From contig JACOUO010000016.1 in the NCBI GenBank assembly GCA_016177845.1, forward strand, positions 1-64,000: a DNA stretch of 64,000 nt, written 5' to 3'. This DNA is from Deltaproteobacteria bacterium. Its GTDB lineage: Bacteria > Desulfobacterota > GWC2-55-46. The position numbers and the translations under genes are program-made. Position 1 is the stretch's first letter; every line of letters starts with the position of its first letter. Positions 28,484 to 37,450 of this stretch are shown piece after piece. The notes beneath the pieces were generated by a model. It worked only from the letters and a program-made list of their open reading frames with translations. It did not search any database and was not told the origin of the DNA.

Positions 28484-29590
28484 ATGAAGTTTACTATTGA
28501 TAAAGGTAATTTCATAAAAGTCCTCCAGAGGATACAGGGAATTGTAGAAAAGAGAAACACAATGCCCATCCTTGCAAATGTACTTATTGAGGCTAACAAC
28601 AACAGAATCAATATAATGGCAACAGACCTTGAGGTATTTATTAAAGACTCTGCCCTTGCCCAGGTCTCAGAAAACGGGTCTATAACAATAAATGCAAGAA
28701 AAGTATTTGAAATAGTAAAAGAGCTTCCAAGCGATACTATTGATTTCTCTACAGGCAAGGACGATAAGGTAAGCCTTAAAGCAGGCAAAGCCAAATTCAA
28801 TATCATGGGACTGCCTTCAAAAGACTTCCCTGCATTTCCTGCCATAGATGAATCCAGGCTCCAGACAATAGAAAGCGATATCTTAAAAGATATGATTGAT
28901 AAGACATCCTTTGCAGTATCTACTGATGAGACCCGTTATAATATCAACGGCTTTCTTTTAGAAAAGGATGACACTACCATCAGGATGGTAGCAACAGACG
29001 GACACAGGCTTGCCCTTATAGAAAAAAAAGACGGCAAGAACATGCCTACAGAGGAAAAAGAAGGAGTGCTCTTACCCAGAAAAGGCGTAATGGAGATGCG
29101 AAAGCTTCTGGATGAGAAAGAAGGCAACTTTCAGCTCGGAATCTCACAGAAGAGCGCGATAATGAAAAAAGACAATGCCGTGATAAGCGTTCGCCTGCTT
29201 GAAGGAGAATTTCCTGATTATAAAAAGGTCATCCCGAAAGATAATGACAAAGATGTCGTAGCAGATAAGGCAATGCTGCTTTCTTCACTTAAAAGGGTTT
29301 CCATCCTTTCAACCGACAAGATAAAAGGCGTTAAGTTCTGCTTTTCTGACGCAAAGCTTACTGTATCTTCATCAAGCCCTGATATCGGTGAAGCCACCGA
29401 AGAGGTAGATATTGATTACAACAGGGAAGATATTGAAATAGCTTTTAACGCAAGGTACTTCATAGACATGCTTGAGGCATTAAAGGAAGACAAGGTCAGG
29501 ATATCCCTTAAAGACTCTTTAAGCCCCGGGCTCCTGAGGCCTGACGGCTCAATGGACTATACATATATAATAATGCCGATGAGGCTCTGA
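28484..29590 (+). CDS. dnaN: DNA polymerase III beta subunit (sliding clamp)
   Basis: 368 aa, three tandem clamp domains of about 120 residues. Typical stretches are MKFTIDKGNF at the start, the central VATDGHRLAL loop and the C-terminal YIIMPMRL that ends the hydrophobic binding pocket. It forms the dimeric ring that tethers polymerase III. AGAGGAGAGAGGG precedes the ATG. recF and gyrB, the common followers, are absent; rpmH comes next. Confidence 0.98.
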   Translation: MKFTIDKGNFIKVLQRIQGIVEKRNTMPILANVLIEANNNRINIMATDLEVFIKDSALAQVSENGSITINARKVFEIVKELPSDTIDFSTGKDDKVSLKAGKAKFNIMGLPSKDFPAFPAIDESRLQTIESDILKDMIDKTSFAVSTDETRYNINGFLLEKDDTTIRMVATDGHRLALIEKKDGKNMPTEEKEGVLLPRKGVMEMRKLLDEKEGNFQLGISQKSAIMKKDNAVISVRLLEGEFPDYKKVIPKDNDKDVVADKAMLLSSLKRVSILSTDKIKGVKFCFSDAKLTVSSSSPDIGEATEEVDIDYNREDIEIAFNARYFIDMLEALKEDKVRISLKDSLSPGLLRPDGSMDYTYIIMPMRL

Positions 29591-29625
29591 CAGATTCGTA
29601 GAGAAAACGAAGAGAAAAATTTACC

Positions 29626-29656
29626 TTGACACAGCCTTTAGCTTTGTGTCTATAAT
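29626..29656 (+). promoter_or_regulatory. Promoter of the rpmH-rnpA-yidD-yidC operon
   Basis: Perfect TTGACA (29626-29631) and perfect TATAAT (29651-29656) separated by 19 bp. It gives a leader of about 45 nt before rpmH. The long spacing may lower strength or allow regulation. Confidence 0.7.
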
Positions 29657-29708
29657 ATTGGTTTACTTTGGGAATTTCGAATAAAGATAATCAAGAGGAT
29701 ATGGAAAA

Positions 29709-29861
29709 ATGAAAAGAACTTTTCAGCCCAGCAAAAAAAGAAGATTAAGGACACACGGATTTCTTGAAAGAATGGCAACAAAAGGCGGCAGGGCAGTTAT
29801 CAACAGAAGAAGAGCAAAAGGCAGGAAGCGCCTTTCAGTAACCGTCAGCACAAACAAATAA
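29709..29861 (+). CDS. rpmH: 50S ribosomal protein L34
   Basis: 50 aa, highly basic, with the invariant start [18 protein letters not shown] and the later [16 protein letters not shown]. It is a component of the large ribosomal subunit. The next gene, rnpA, begins with GTG immediately after the TAA, so the two are translationally coupled. The ribosome site is weak (AAGAGGATATGG). Confidence 0.98.
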   Translation: MKRTFQPSKKRRLRTHGFLERMATKGGRAVINRRRAKGRKRLSVTVSTNK

Positions 29862-30203
29862 GTGGGTGAGTTCTCTTTTGCCAAGAGTGAAAGGCTTTTA
29901 AAGCCTGAGGAGTTTGAAAAAACCCGTAAACTTGGCAAAAGGCACTCCACAAAAAGTTTTACGATATATGTTCTGCCTAACGGGCTCGCCATGAGAAGGC
30001 TGGGCCTTTCGGTCAGCTCTCGAATTGGAAATGCGGTAGTCCGTAACAGGGTTAAAAGGCTGCTCAGGGAATTTTTCAGGCTTAACAAAGGTTCTTTTCC
30101 TGAATCATCCGATATTATGATCTCAGTTAAAAATGCCTCTGCCATAAAGAGCTACTGGGATGTCTGGCGCGAACTTGGAAGCCTTTTTACCGCTAAAAAA
30201 TAA
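29862..30203 (+). CDS. rnpA: Ribonuclease P protein component
   Basis: 113 aa. The motif RIGNAVVRNRVKRLLREFFR (about residues 54-73) is the RNR signature that binds RNase P RNA; the N-terminal FAKSERLLKPEEFEKTRKLGKR is also typical. It helps process tRNA 5' ends. Starts with GTG abutting the rpmH stop. Confidence 0.97.
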   Translation: MGEFSFAKSERLLKPEEFEKTRKLGKRHSTKSFTIYVLPNGLAMRRLGLSVSSRIGNAVVRNRVKRLLREFFRLNKGSFPESSDIMISVKNASAIKSYWDVWRELGSLFTAKK

Positions 30204-30291
30204 AAGGCTTTATGTATCAGGTCAGAAAAAGAGTCTTTGCCTTCGAGCGTTATTATAGGGTTTCGGAAAAGCAAGCCGCACCGGATGAGTT

Positions 30292-30549
30292 ATGATAAAA
30301 AAGGCTTTGATGTTTCTTATATATCTTTATAAGAACTTTATCTCTCCGGTATTGCCGCCTTCCTGCAGGTTTTATCCAAGCTGTTCTGATTATGCCTATA
30401 AGGCCTTTGATGAACATGGCGTAAGCAAAGGTTTTTTGCTTGCCGCAAAAAGGCTTTTAAGGTGCCATCCATTCAATCCCGGGGGATATGACCCCGTGCC
30501 GCACTCCCGCCATCATTTTTGCGCGGCTCCCATAAAAAAACATGAATAG
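30292..30549 (+). CDS. yidD: Membrane protein insertion efficiency factor YidD
   Basis: 85 aa. The conserved core [20 protein letters not shown], then [20 protein letters not shown], is diagnostic. The N-terminal amphipathic/hydrophobic helix associates with the inner membrane, where YidD assists YidC. 11 bp upstream of yidC. Confidence 0.96.
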   Translation: MIKKALMFLIYLYKNFISPVLPPSCRFYPSCSDYAYKAFDEHGVSKGFLLAAKRLLRCHPFNPGGYDPVPHSRHHFCAAPIKKHE

Positions 30550-30560
30550 GTCTGGTATAA

Positions 30561-32126
30561 ATGGATAAAAGGGTTATTTTAGCCGTAGTGCTTTCGCTTA
30601 TCGTTTTATTTTTCTATCCTTATTTTCTCACTAAATTCTATCCGCAGCAGGCAGCCCCTGTAAAAACAGAGGCGCCGCAAGCCGGCGCACCAACAGCGCT
30701 GGCCCCTGAGGCCGGCAAACCCGTTGTACCCGCGGTCCCTGAGATAAAAGAGCAGTTCATTACAGTTGAGACCCCTTTATTCAAGGCCATGTTTTCAAAC
30801 GCAGGCGGCGGAGTAAAGAGCTGGGAGCTTAAGAAATACAAAGAAGCAATTGAAGAAAAGTCTCCTTTAGTAAATGCCGCTGAAAAAGTGGCAAGGATGA
30901 ACTCATTCAAGACCCAGGTCACCTCAAACGGCGTCATGGAAACCGTAATATTCCAGCCTTCGGCAACAAATATAGTCATCTCTGAGAACCAGACAGCCGA
31001 GCTCGTTCTTACAGGCACTACCAAGACAGGGCTTGTAGTAGAAAAGAAGTATAAGTTCTCCGCTGACAGCTACCAGTTTGATACGAATGTTAGGATAATA
31101 AACCAGTCTGCCGGCTCCATAGAAGGCAAGGCTGAAACCATTGTAACAGCCTCAATTGCAGGCAAAGACGCCACAGGCTATCATCAGGGCCCGATTATTT
31201 ACACAAAGAAAAAGCTTATAAGGCAGGATGCGGATGAAGCGCAGATGTCAGATACAAACAAGCTGAAATGGGTCGGACTTGAAGATAAGTACTTCTTAGC
31301 CGCCATGATACCTCCCAAGGATTCAAACCTTGGCTGGCTTACAGAGGTAATCTCCGGTTCCACATCAAAGGCTTCGCTCCAGATGCCGGTAAACCTTGCG
31401 GCAGGCACACAGGCCGTGTATTCATACAGTTCGTTCCTTGGCCCCAAGGAATATGACCGCCTTGTGCAGCAGAGGATAGGGCTTGAGGACGCAATTGAGT
31501 TTGGTTGGTTTGATTTTATAGCAAGGCCATTCCTTGTCGTGCTTAACTTCTTTACCAAATATATGAAGAACTATGGCATTGCCATCATCGTGCTCACAGT
31601 GCTGATAAAGATACTCTTCTACCCTCTTACAAAAAAGAGTCTCACCTCAATGAAAGAGATGCAGAAGATGCAGCCGCAGCTTGCCGCCATAAAAGAGAGA
31701 TATAAGAACGACAAAGAAAAGATGAACAAGGAGCTGATGGATCTTTACAAGAGGTATAAGATAAACCCGCTTGGCGGCTGCCTCCCGATGGTCCTCCAGA
31801 TACCCGTATTCATCGGTCTTTATGAAGTGCTTTATGTTGCCATTGAGCTCAGGCACGCGCCGTTCTACCTCTGGATACATGACCTTGCGGCCAAGGACCC
31901 GTACTATATTACCCCGCTCCTTATGGGTGCGACCATGTTCCTCCAGCAGAAGATGACGCCTTCGTCAATGGATCCGTCACAGGCAAAGATAATGCTCTTT
32001 ATGCCGATAATATTCACATTCATGTTCCTGAATTTCCCTGCCGGGCTTGTCCTTTACTGGCTTGTGAATAACATCCTTTCAGTTGCCCAGCAGTACTACA
32101 TCTATAAAGCCCCTGCAAAGGCATAA
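30561..32126 (+). CDS. yidC: Membrane protein insertase YidC
   Basis: 521 aa, the Gram-negative form: N-terminal membrane helix (5-22), an Ala/Pro-rich linker, a large periplasmic beta-domain (about 60-320), then the insertase core of five helices with the positively charged KSLTSMKEMQKMQP cytoplasmic loop and GGCLPMVLQIPVFIGLY. The presence of the periplasmic domain supports a diderm host. It inserts and folds inner-membrane proteins, with or without SecYEG. Confidence 0.98.
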   Translation: MDKRVILAVVLSLIVLFFYPYFLTKFYPQQAAPVKTEAPQAGAPTALAPEAGKPVVPAVPEIKEQFITVETPLFKAMFSNAGGGVKSWELKKYKEAIEEKSPLVNAAEKVARMNSFKTQVTSNGVMETVIFQPSATNIVISENQTAELVLTGTTKTGLVVEKKYKFSADSYQFDTNVRIINQSAGSIEGKAETIVTASIAGKDATGYHQGPIIYTKKKLIRQDADEAQMSDTNKLKWVGLEDKYFLAAMIPPKDSNLGWLTEVISGSTSKASLQMPVNLAAGTQAVYSYSSFLGPKEYDRLVQQRIGLEDAIEFGWFDFIARPFLVVLNFFTKYMKNYGIAIIVLTVLIKILFYPLTKKSLTSMKEMQKMQPQLAAIKERYKNDKEKMNKELMDLYKRYKINPLGGCLPMVLQIPVFIGLYEVLYVAIELRHAPFYLWIHDLAAKDPYYITPLLMGATMFLQQKMTPSSMDPSQAKIMLFMPIIFTFMFLNFPAGLVLYWLVNNILSVAQQYYIYKAPAKA

Positions 32127-32180
32127 AAAGGCCGGTTGCTACTTCCTTTTAATTTTCGTATAATAAAGTAAATATCAGTT

Positions 32181-32210
32181 ACCCTCTCCCTTAAATGGGA
32201 GAGGGTTTTT
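32181..32210 (+). terminator. Perfect hairpin with T-run between yidC and mnmE
   Basis: ACCCTCTCCC (32181-32190) pairs fully with GGGAGAGGGT (32197-32206) around a 6-nt loop, followed by TTTT. It looks like an intrinsic terminator for the yidC operon. It ends 6 bp before the ATG of mnmE, so it also covers that gene's only possible ribosome site. The arms match the CCCTCTCCC/GGGAGAGGG dispersed repeat family seen at 24.8 and 51.8 kb. Confidence 0.75.
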
Positions 32211-32215
32211 AGTTT

Positions 32216-33601
32216 ATGACAATGACAGACACCATCACAGCCATATCAACTGCCTGGGGCGAAGGCGGAGTAGGCATCATCAGGATAAGCGGGCCTGAGG
32301 CCTTAGCCGTTGGGCAAAAGGTCTTTAAGGCAAAAGGCTCTCCTGAAATAAAAGAGCGATATCTCCATTATGGGGAGATTGCCTGTAAGGGCTCTGCGCT
32401 CGACAACGGATTTCTGGTTTACATGAAATCCCCCCGTTCGTATACGGGAGAGGATGTTGTGGAGCTGCATTGCCACGGCGGCCCGTTAATACTCAAAAAA
32501 GTTCTTGAGCTTGTCTCTTGCTCAGGGGCAAGGCTTGCTGAGCCGGGCGAGTTTACAAAACGGGCATTCCTGAACGGAAAGCTCGACCTTACTCAGGCTG
32601 AGGCCGTAATAGATGTAATAAGAGCGCAGACAGATCTTTCTCTCTCATCCGCAAGAGGCAGGCTTGAGGGCAGTCTTTCCAAAAAGGTCAACGATATAAA
32701 AGAAATACTTTTGAATCTCCTGATGAGAATTGAAGCTGAGCTTGATTTTTCAGAGGAAGAGATAGATGAGCTTCCGGAGGATATTTTTTTGAACGGGCTT
32801 TTTAAAGCCCGGGAAGCCCTGGAGACGCTCCTTTCAACCTATGAAGAAGGCAAGGCAATAAGGGACGGGGTGCGAGTCCTCATACTCGGCAGGCCCAATG
32901 TCGGCAAATCGAGCCTGCTTAATATTTTATTGCAGGAAGAGCGGGCGATTGTAACGCCTGTGGCAGGCACGACCAGGGATGTCATCGAAGAGGTCATAAA
33001 TGTACGCGGGATACCTGTGCGGCTTATGGATACCGCAGGCCTGAGGGATACGACAGACCATGTGGAATCAATAGGCGTGAGGCTTGCGAGGGAGAGGATT
33101 GCTGATGCCCAGATAATACTCTTTGTGGTTGATTCATCTTTAAGAGTGCATTTTTCTGAGGATTTGGAATTATTAAAGGGTATCAAAGATAAAAAGATTT
33201 TGATTGTTGCGAACAAGATCGACCTTACGCAGGATTCGGATTCCCAGGAGTTGAGGGAAGCCTTTGGGGATTACAGGATAAACTTCATCTCAGCAAAGAC
33301 AGAGGCCGGGATTGAGGAATTAAAGGATAATATCTATGAAGGGTCTGTCGGGCATTCATACGGCTCTGTCGGAGAGGCAAATCCGGGTGAGCTTGTAGTG
33401 TCCATCAGGCACAGGAACTCACTGCTAGCGTGCCTTGAAGGCATCGGGCGCACAAGGACGGCAATAACCGAAAAACTTGCCAAGGAATTCATAGCGACTG
33501 ATCTTAGGTGGTCTGTTGACAGGCTTGGAGAGATAACCGGCGAAACTACTACCGAAGATATTCTTGAGAGGATATTCTCAGAGTTTTGCATTGGGAAGTA
33601 A
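32216..33601 (+). CDS. mnmE: tRNA modification GTPase MnmE
   Basis: 461 aa. The N-terminal folate-binding domain includes SYTGEDVVELHCHGG and GEFTKRAFLNGKLDLTQAEA. The embedded G domain starts at GRPNVGKSSLLN (about 223) with DTAGLRDT and NKID. The protein ends with the conserved FCIGK that carries the catalytic cysteine. With MnmG (54159-56054) it makes the 5-carboxymethylaminomethyl modification at wobble uridine 34. Confidence 0.98.
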   Translation: MTMTDTITAISTAWGEGGVGIIRISGPEALAVGQKVFKAKGSPEIKERYLHYGEIACKGSALDNGFLVYMKSPRSYTGEDVVELHCHGGPLILKKVLELVSCSGARLAEPGEFTKRAFLNGKLDLTQAEAVIDVIRAQTDLSLSSARGRLEGSLSKKVNDIKEILLNLLMRIEAELDFSEEEIDELPEDIFLNGLFKAREALETLLSTYEEGKAIRDGVRVLILGRPNVGKSSLLNILLQEERAIVTPVAGTTRDVIEEVINVRGIPVRLMDTAGLRDTTDHVESIGVRLARERIADAQIILFVVDSSLRVHFSEDLELLKGIKDKKILIVANKIDLTQDSDSQELREAFGDYRINFISAKTEAGIEELKDNIYEGSVGHSYGSVGEANPGELVVSIRHRNSLLACLEGIGRTRTAITEKLAKEFIATDLRWSVDRLGEITGETTTEDILERIFSEFCIGK

Positions 33602-33655
33602 GTTGTCGGGGCATTATAAAAATCCAGCCAAATCGAAATATAAAAAAATCAAAAA

Positions 33656-33677
33656 CCCTCTTTTGCAAAGAAGAGGG
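33656..33677. terminator. Bidirectional terminator between mnmE and the Cys-rich protein gene
   Basis: CCCTCTT (33656-33662) pairs with AAGAGGG (33671-33677), with an A-rich run on the left and T-rich sequence on the right, so it can stop the two convergent genes. Confidence 0.7.
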
Positions 33678-33703
33678 CTTTTGATTAAGATTAGAAGAAT
33701 AGA

Positions 33704-34093
33704 TTAATTTTTGTTGGAGAAGAATTTGGTGGCAGTTTCCTTTGACTCGAAGTAAACGGCTTTGTTGTTCTCATCCTTTACTATGAAGGCATCTGCCTTA
33801 TCCACCTCTTTGCCTGTAACAGGGTCAACCGCAAACCTTACAGAGCGTTTGAACTTAAGCTTGCCCACACATCCCTGACAGCATCCGTAATAGGTCTTTC
33901 CTTCCACCTCAACAGGTATCATCTTCATGAGAGCGACATTGTTTGTGACCATGCAGACATCGCTGTGCTTCTCAGCCCTTACCTCTATGGTTTGAGCCTG
34001 TGATTTTGACTCATTTGCCTGTGCGTAAGGGGCCAGAAGGATTCCTGTTGAAAGGAGGGCTGCCGCCGCAATCTGTTTTAAATTGAATGACAT
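33704..34093 (-). CDS. Secreted Cys-rich, probably metal-binding protein (TRASH/YHS-like)
   Basis: 129 aa. A signal peptide (KQIAAAALLSTGILLAPYAQA, cleavage after about residue 26) leads to a small domain with DVCMVTNN and YYGCCQGCVGKLKF, a cysteine arrangement like that in TRASH/YHS metal-binding domains, and a C-terminal pattern (FAVDPVTGKEV, VYFESKETATKFF) like YHS domains. It is likely periplasmic. The gene has a good ribosome site (CGGAGG) and a promoter with a MerR-type operator. Copper or another thiophilic metal is a guess from the cysteines; no metal is proven. Confidence 0.7.
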   Translation of the reverse strand: MSFNLKQIAAAALLSTGILLAPYAQANESKSQAQTIEVRAEKHSDVCMVTNNVALMKMIPVEVEGKTYYGCCQGCVGKLKFKRSVRFAVDPVTGKEVDKADAFIVKDENNKAVYFESKETATKFFSNKN

Positions 34094-34135
34094 GATTTTG
34101 TTTTCCTCCGTTTGAAATTAAGGAATGTAGCACCG

Positions 34136-34166
34136 ATAATATATTCTACGTTAGGTAGAATGTCAA
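34136..34166 (-). promoter_or_regulatory. MerR-type promoter: palindrome inside a 19-bp spacer
   Basis: On the minus strand TTGACA (34166-34161), a 19-bp spacer, and TATTAT (34141-34136). The palindrome ATTCTAC-N5-GTAGAAT (34143-34161) fills the spacer. Over-long 19-bp spacers with a centred palindrome are the hallmark of promoters untwisted by MerR-family metal activators. A repressor operator of another family remains possible, and a 17-bp spacing to TATATT can also be drawn. Confidence 0.65.
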
Positions 34167-34242
34167 TGGAAATTCAATTTCATTCATCCCTTTTCAAAAA
34201 CTAAAAAAAGAGATACAATTCCAGCTACAGGAAAAAACATCT

Positions 34243-35589
34243 ATGTTATCCCTTCGCATAAGAACAAAGATTTTTTTGAGCTTTGGCTCTGTAATCATTC
34301 TGCTTTCATTTCTCGGCTTTCTGACATACTACAACAGGAACCTTCTTTTCAAAAGCATTACGGGCCTTGAGTCTGAGATAAACAAGCTTGCCGTCTTCAA
34401 TAACCTCCAGCAGTCAGTCAACCTATCGGTAATGCCTCCGAACGACTATCTTATTACAGGCGATAAGGGCGAGGAAGAACACTTTAATAAAATAGCGGTG
34501 GATGTGCGCAAATCCCTCGACCAACTTGAAGTCATGGTGGAGAATGGAGAGAAGAAAGAGATAGGGCATAACATAAAAGAATCGTTCGGACGGATTGAGG
34601 TCAAAGCAGCTCAAATCTTTTCGCTTGATAATCCTATAGGAAATAAAAATGGCATGAGGCTCATGAAGGAAATTGATGAGATTGCCTCTGATATTACGCA
34701 AGTCCATCTGAATCAATATTATAGCCTGATACATGAGCAGATCGGCTCGCAGATAGAGAAGGAGGAGTTCTTCAGGAAAAAGGTGGACCAGCTCCTTATC
34801 TTCGGCGTCATAGTAAGCGCAGCGCTTATAATATTTGTAATACTCTATCTTTTTAACTCTATTATTCGGCCTATTCTGCTGTTCACCAGCAGCGCACAGA
34901 TCGTAGGCAGGGGAAATCTTGACCACAAGATTGAGATAAAAGACGGAATAGAAATGAATGACCTTGCCTATGAGTTCAACACAATGGCAGGCAAGCTCAA
35001 GGACTCTTACGCCTCGCTTGAAAATAAAGTTGAGTTGAGGACAAAGGAGCTGAACGAGGCCAACAGAAAACTGAAAGAGCTCTCCTTGACAGACGGGCTT
35101 ACGGGTATCTTTAATAAGAGGCATTTCAATGAACGCCTTACGGCAGAGATAAAACGCGCGGCGCGCTATTCAAAAAATGTATCGCTCATAATGCTCGATA
35201 TAGACCATTTCAAGCATTATAACGATGTGAACGGACATCCTGAAGGGGATAAGGTTCTAAAAGGCGTAGCCGACTGTCTCGTGCAGAATGTAAGGGACAT
35301 AGATATTGTAGTAAGGTATGGGGGAGAGGAATTCTCTGTCATATTGCCTGAAACAGACAAAAAAGAAGCAATGGTCATAGCCGAAAGGATAAGGAGCTTT
35401 GTAGCGATACAGCCTTTTGCCAATAAGGAAAACCAGCCGGGCGGCAATCTTACCGTAAGTCAGGGGATTTCATGTTATCCTGAGGATGCTCCTGAGGCCG
35501 AAGGCCTGATTGAAAAGGCAGATATTGCCCTGTATGTCGCAAAAAATAAAGGCAGGAACCGGGTCGAGACCTTCAATCACCCTTTATAG
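34243..35589 (+). CDS. Membrane-bound diguanylate cyclase with HAMP and GGDEF domains
   Basis: 448 aa. Membrane helices lie at about residues 10-30 and 185-205 and enclose a roughly 150-residue periplasmic helical sensor. A HAMP domain (206-260) and a GGDEF domain (about 280-445) with RYGGEEFSVILPE follow; GGEEF is an active-site variant. The RxxD inhibitory site was not evident just upstream. It should make cyclic di-GMP in response to a periplasmic signal. Its promoter (TACAAT at 34214) and an AGGA ribosome site are adjacent. Confidence 0.93.
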   Translation: MLSLRIRTKIFLSFGSVIILLSFLGFLTYYNRNLLFKSITGLESEINKLAVFNNLQQSVNLSVMPPNDYLITGDKGEEEHFNKIAVDVRKSLDQLEVMVENGEKKEIGHNIKESFGRIEVKAAQIFSLDNPIGNKNGMRLMKEIDEIASDITQVHLNQYYSLIHEQIGSQIEKEEFFRKKVDQLLIFGVIVSAALIIFVILYLFNSIIRPILLFTSSAQIVGRGNLDHKIEIKDGIEMNDLAYEFNTMAGKLKDSYASLENKVELRTKELNEANRKLKELSLTDGLTGIFNKRHFNERLTAEIKRAARYSKNVSLIMLDIDHFKHYNDVNGHPEGDKVLKGVADCLVQNVRDIDIVVRYGGEEFSVILPETDKKEAMVIAERIRSFVAIQPFANKENQPGGNLTVSQGISCYPEDAPEAEGLIEKADIALYVAKNKGRNRVETFNHPL

Positions 35590-35591
35590 TT

Positions 35592-36206
35592 TCATTCCCC
35601 TTCCTCAGCCTCTTCAAGCGTTTCAAAACCTTCTTTTACAATAAACCCTACAATTACCAGGGCGGATACCGGGTCTGCCCACCAGAGCCCGTAGAGATAA
35701 TTAAGCCCAAGACCGATTAAGAGTGCGACTGAAAGAAGGGCGCACACAAGGGTTTCCCTTGAGTCAGCCTCAAGGGACTTGCTGCCCATCTGCCTTGCGG
35801 TTTTAAGCTTTGCGTATGAAAGGACAGGCATGGTGATTATCGAGAGTATGGCGATGATGATGCCGAAGAGAGACGGGTCAGGCATCTCATGGAAGTATAA
35901 TTTTCTTGCTGATTCGAAAAACACATATGCCGCCAAAATGAAAAAGCTGTAGCCGACAAATTTTATAGCCTTTGACTCTGCCTCCTCCTCTTCCGCCTCA
36001 GTGCTCTTCCCGTGCTTTAGGAGCCTCCAGATAAGCACGCCGCCCGAGACTGACTCTACGCCGCTGTCAAGCCCAAAACCCACGAGCGCGATACTGCCCG
36101 CGAGATAGCCCGCAAGGATAGAGAATATCCCCTCAAGGATATTGTACCCGACTGTTATATATTCGAGCAGGAGCGCCTTTTTGACGAATTTCCTTTTATC
36201 TTCCAT
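35592..36206 (-). CDS. Cation diffusion facilitator-like membrane protein lacking the cytosolic domain
   Basis: 204 aa with five to six membrane helices. VGFGLDSGVESVSG is the CDF/cation-efflux helix-2 signature, with acidic metal ligands; a cytosolic loop rich in Glu (TEAEEEEAE) follows. Typical CDF transporters are about 300 aa with a C-terminal metal-sensing domain; here the protein ends after the last helix with an acidic tail. It may be a member of the short CDF-like family rather than a broken gene, since the frame is clean. Transported ion unknown. It is convergent with the cyclase gene, with 2 bp between stops. Confidence 0.75.
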   Translation of the reverse strand: MEDKRKFVKKALLLEYITVGYNILEGIFSILAGYLAGSIALVGFGLDSGVESVSGGVLIWRLLKHGKSTEAEEEEAESKAIKFVGYSFFILAAYVFFESARKLYFHEMPDPSLFGIIIAILSIITMPVLSYAKLKTARQMGSKSLEADSRETLVCALLSVALLIGLGLNYLYGLWWADPVSALVIVGFIVKEGFETLEEAEEGE

Positions 36207-36268
36207 TTAAGAAACCGGAAATTACAAGAGGGTCATTATGACATTGAAAACGAAAAGAGTTGGCAGTT

Positions 36269-37258
36269 TTATGCCTCCTGCAGCTTCCAGAACGATTCAG
36301 CCTCTTCTACATCATGCCTGCTGCCGATGATAAGGGGCGTTCTCTGATGGAGCTCCTGAGGCACTATATCAAGAATCCTGTGTTCGCCGTTTGAAGACCT
36401 GCCGCCTGCCTGCTCCACGATGAATGACAGGGGGTTGGCCTCGTACAGGAGCCTCAGTTTTCCTTTCTGCGATTTCCTGTCTGAAGGATAGAGGTAAATG
36501 CCGCCTTTCAAGAGGTTGCGGTGAAAGTCAGATACCAGAGAGCCTACATAGCGCGCGGTATACCCCTTCTCATTTGCCTTAAGCTTCTCAACATAAAGCC
36601 CTGTGCCGGGGAACCAGTGCCTGCTGTTGCCTTCGTTTATGGAATATATCTTTCCCTTCTCAGGTATCCTGATATTCTCATGGGAAAGAAGAAACTCGCC
36701 GACGCTGGGGTCAAGCGTAAAGCCGTGTACGCCGTTGCCTGTTGTATATACAAGCATAGTGCTTGAGCCATAGAGGATGTAGCCTGCGGCAACCTGCTCC
36801 ACTCCGGGCTTTAAGAAGTCATCAAGGCTCAGGTCGCAGCCATTTTCGCACCGGAGTATGGAGAATATCGTGCCGACGCTTACATTGACATCGATATTGG
36901 ATGAGCCGTCAAGCGGGTCAAAGAGAAGAAGGTATTTGCCCTTTGGGTACTTCCCGTCTATCTTTATTATCTCATCCATCTCTTCAGAGGCCATGCCTGA
37001 GAGATGTCCGCCGTGCTCCATTGTCCTTATAAGGGTCTCATTGGCAAACTCATCGAGTTTCTGCACCTCTTCGCCCTGCACATTGACATTGCCTGTTGTG
37101 CCGAGTATATCGATAAGACCTGCCCTGTTCACCTCTCTTGAGATTATCTTTGCGGCTACGACAAGGTCTGAAAATAATGCGGTAAAATTACCCGTTGAAT
37201 CAGGAGAGCGTCTTTGCTCCTCCAGCAGGAACTTGGTGAGGGTCATCCCTATATTCAT
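36269..37258 (-). CDS. fbp: Fructose-1,6-bisphosphatase, class I
   Basis: 329 aa from the ATG at 37258, chosen because GAAGGAGG precedes it; an in-frame ATG at 37297 lacks such a site. The metal-binding motif [34 protein letters not shown] and the C-terminal [14 protein letters not shown] are class I signatures. It hydrolyses fructose 1,6-bisphosphate in gluconeogenesis or the Calvin cycle; no other Calvin-cycle gene is in the window. Confidence 0.97.
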   Translation of the reverse strand: MNIGMTLTKFLLEEQRRSPDSTGNFTALFSDLVVAAKIISREVNRAGLIDILGTTGNVNVQGEEVQKLDEFANETLIRTMEHGGHLSGMASEEMDEIIKIDGKYPKGKYLLLFDPLDGSSNIDVNVSVGTIFSILRCENGCDLSLDDFLKPGVEQVAAGYILYGSSTMLVYTTGNGVHGFTLDPSVGEFLLSHENIRIPEKGKIYSINEGNSRHWFPGTGLYVEKLKANEKGYTARYVGSLVSDFHRNLLKGGIYLYPSDRKSQKGKLRLLYEANPLSFIVEQAGGRSSNGEHRILDIVPQELHQRTPLIIGSRHDVEEAESFWKLQEA

Positions 37259-37386
37259 GGAGCCTCCTTCAGAAGTGGAATAGTAGAATGTGAACAAAAA
37301 ACAGCGAGTAAACGAAAACGGAGAAGCCCTGCCAGAATGATACTCTTAATTACTACATATTGTGAAAAAAATCATCTTAAAATTTT

Positions 37387-37426
37387 AAAGCAGGATGCGG
37401 AGTTTTGCAACCGCAGAGCCTGCTTT
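37387..37426 (-). terminator. Terminator after the FmdE-like gene
   Basis: AAAGCAGG (37387-37394) pairs with CCTGCTTT (37419-37426), with an inner GCGG/CCGC stem. On the minus strand AAAATTTT follows. It sits 25 bp downstream of the FmdE-like stop codon. Confidence 0.65.
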
Positions 37427-37450
37427 TTCGCTTAAATATTCAAAAAAAAT

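Noticed and set aside
34423-35124. 233-codon minus-strand frame opposite the diguanylate cyclase
   Set aside because: The plus-strand protein has clear HAMP and GGDEF domains; the antisense frame has no motif.
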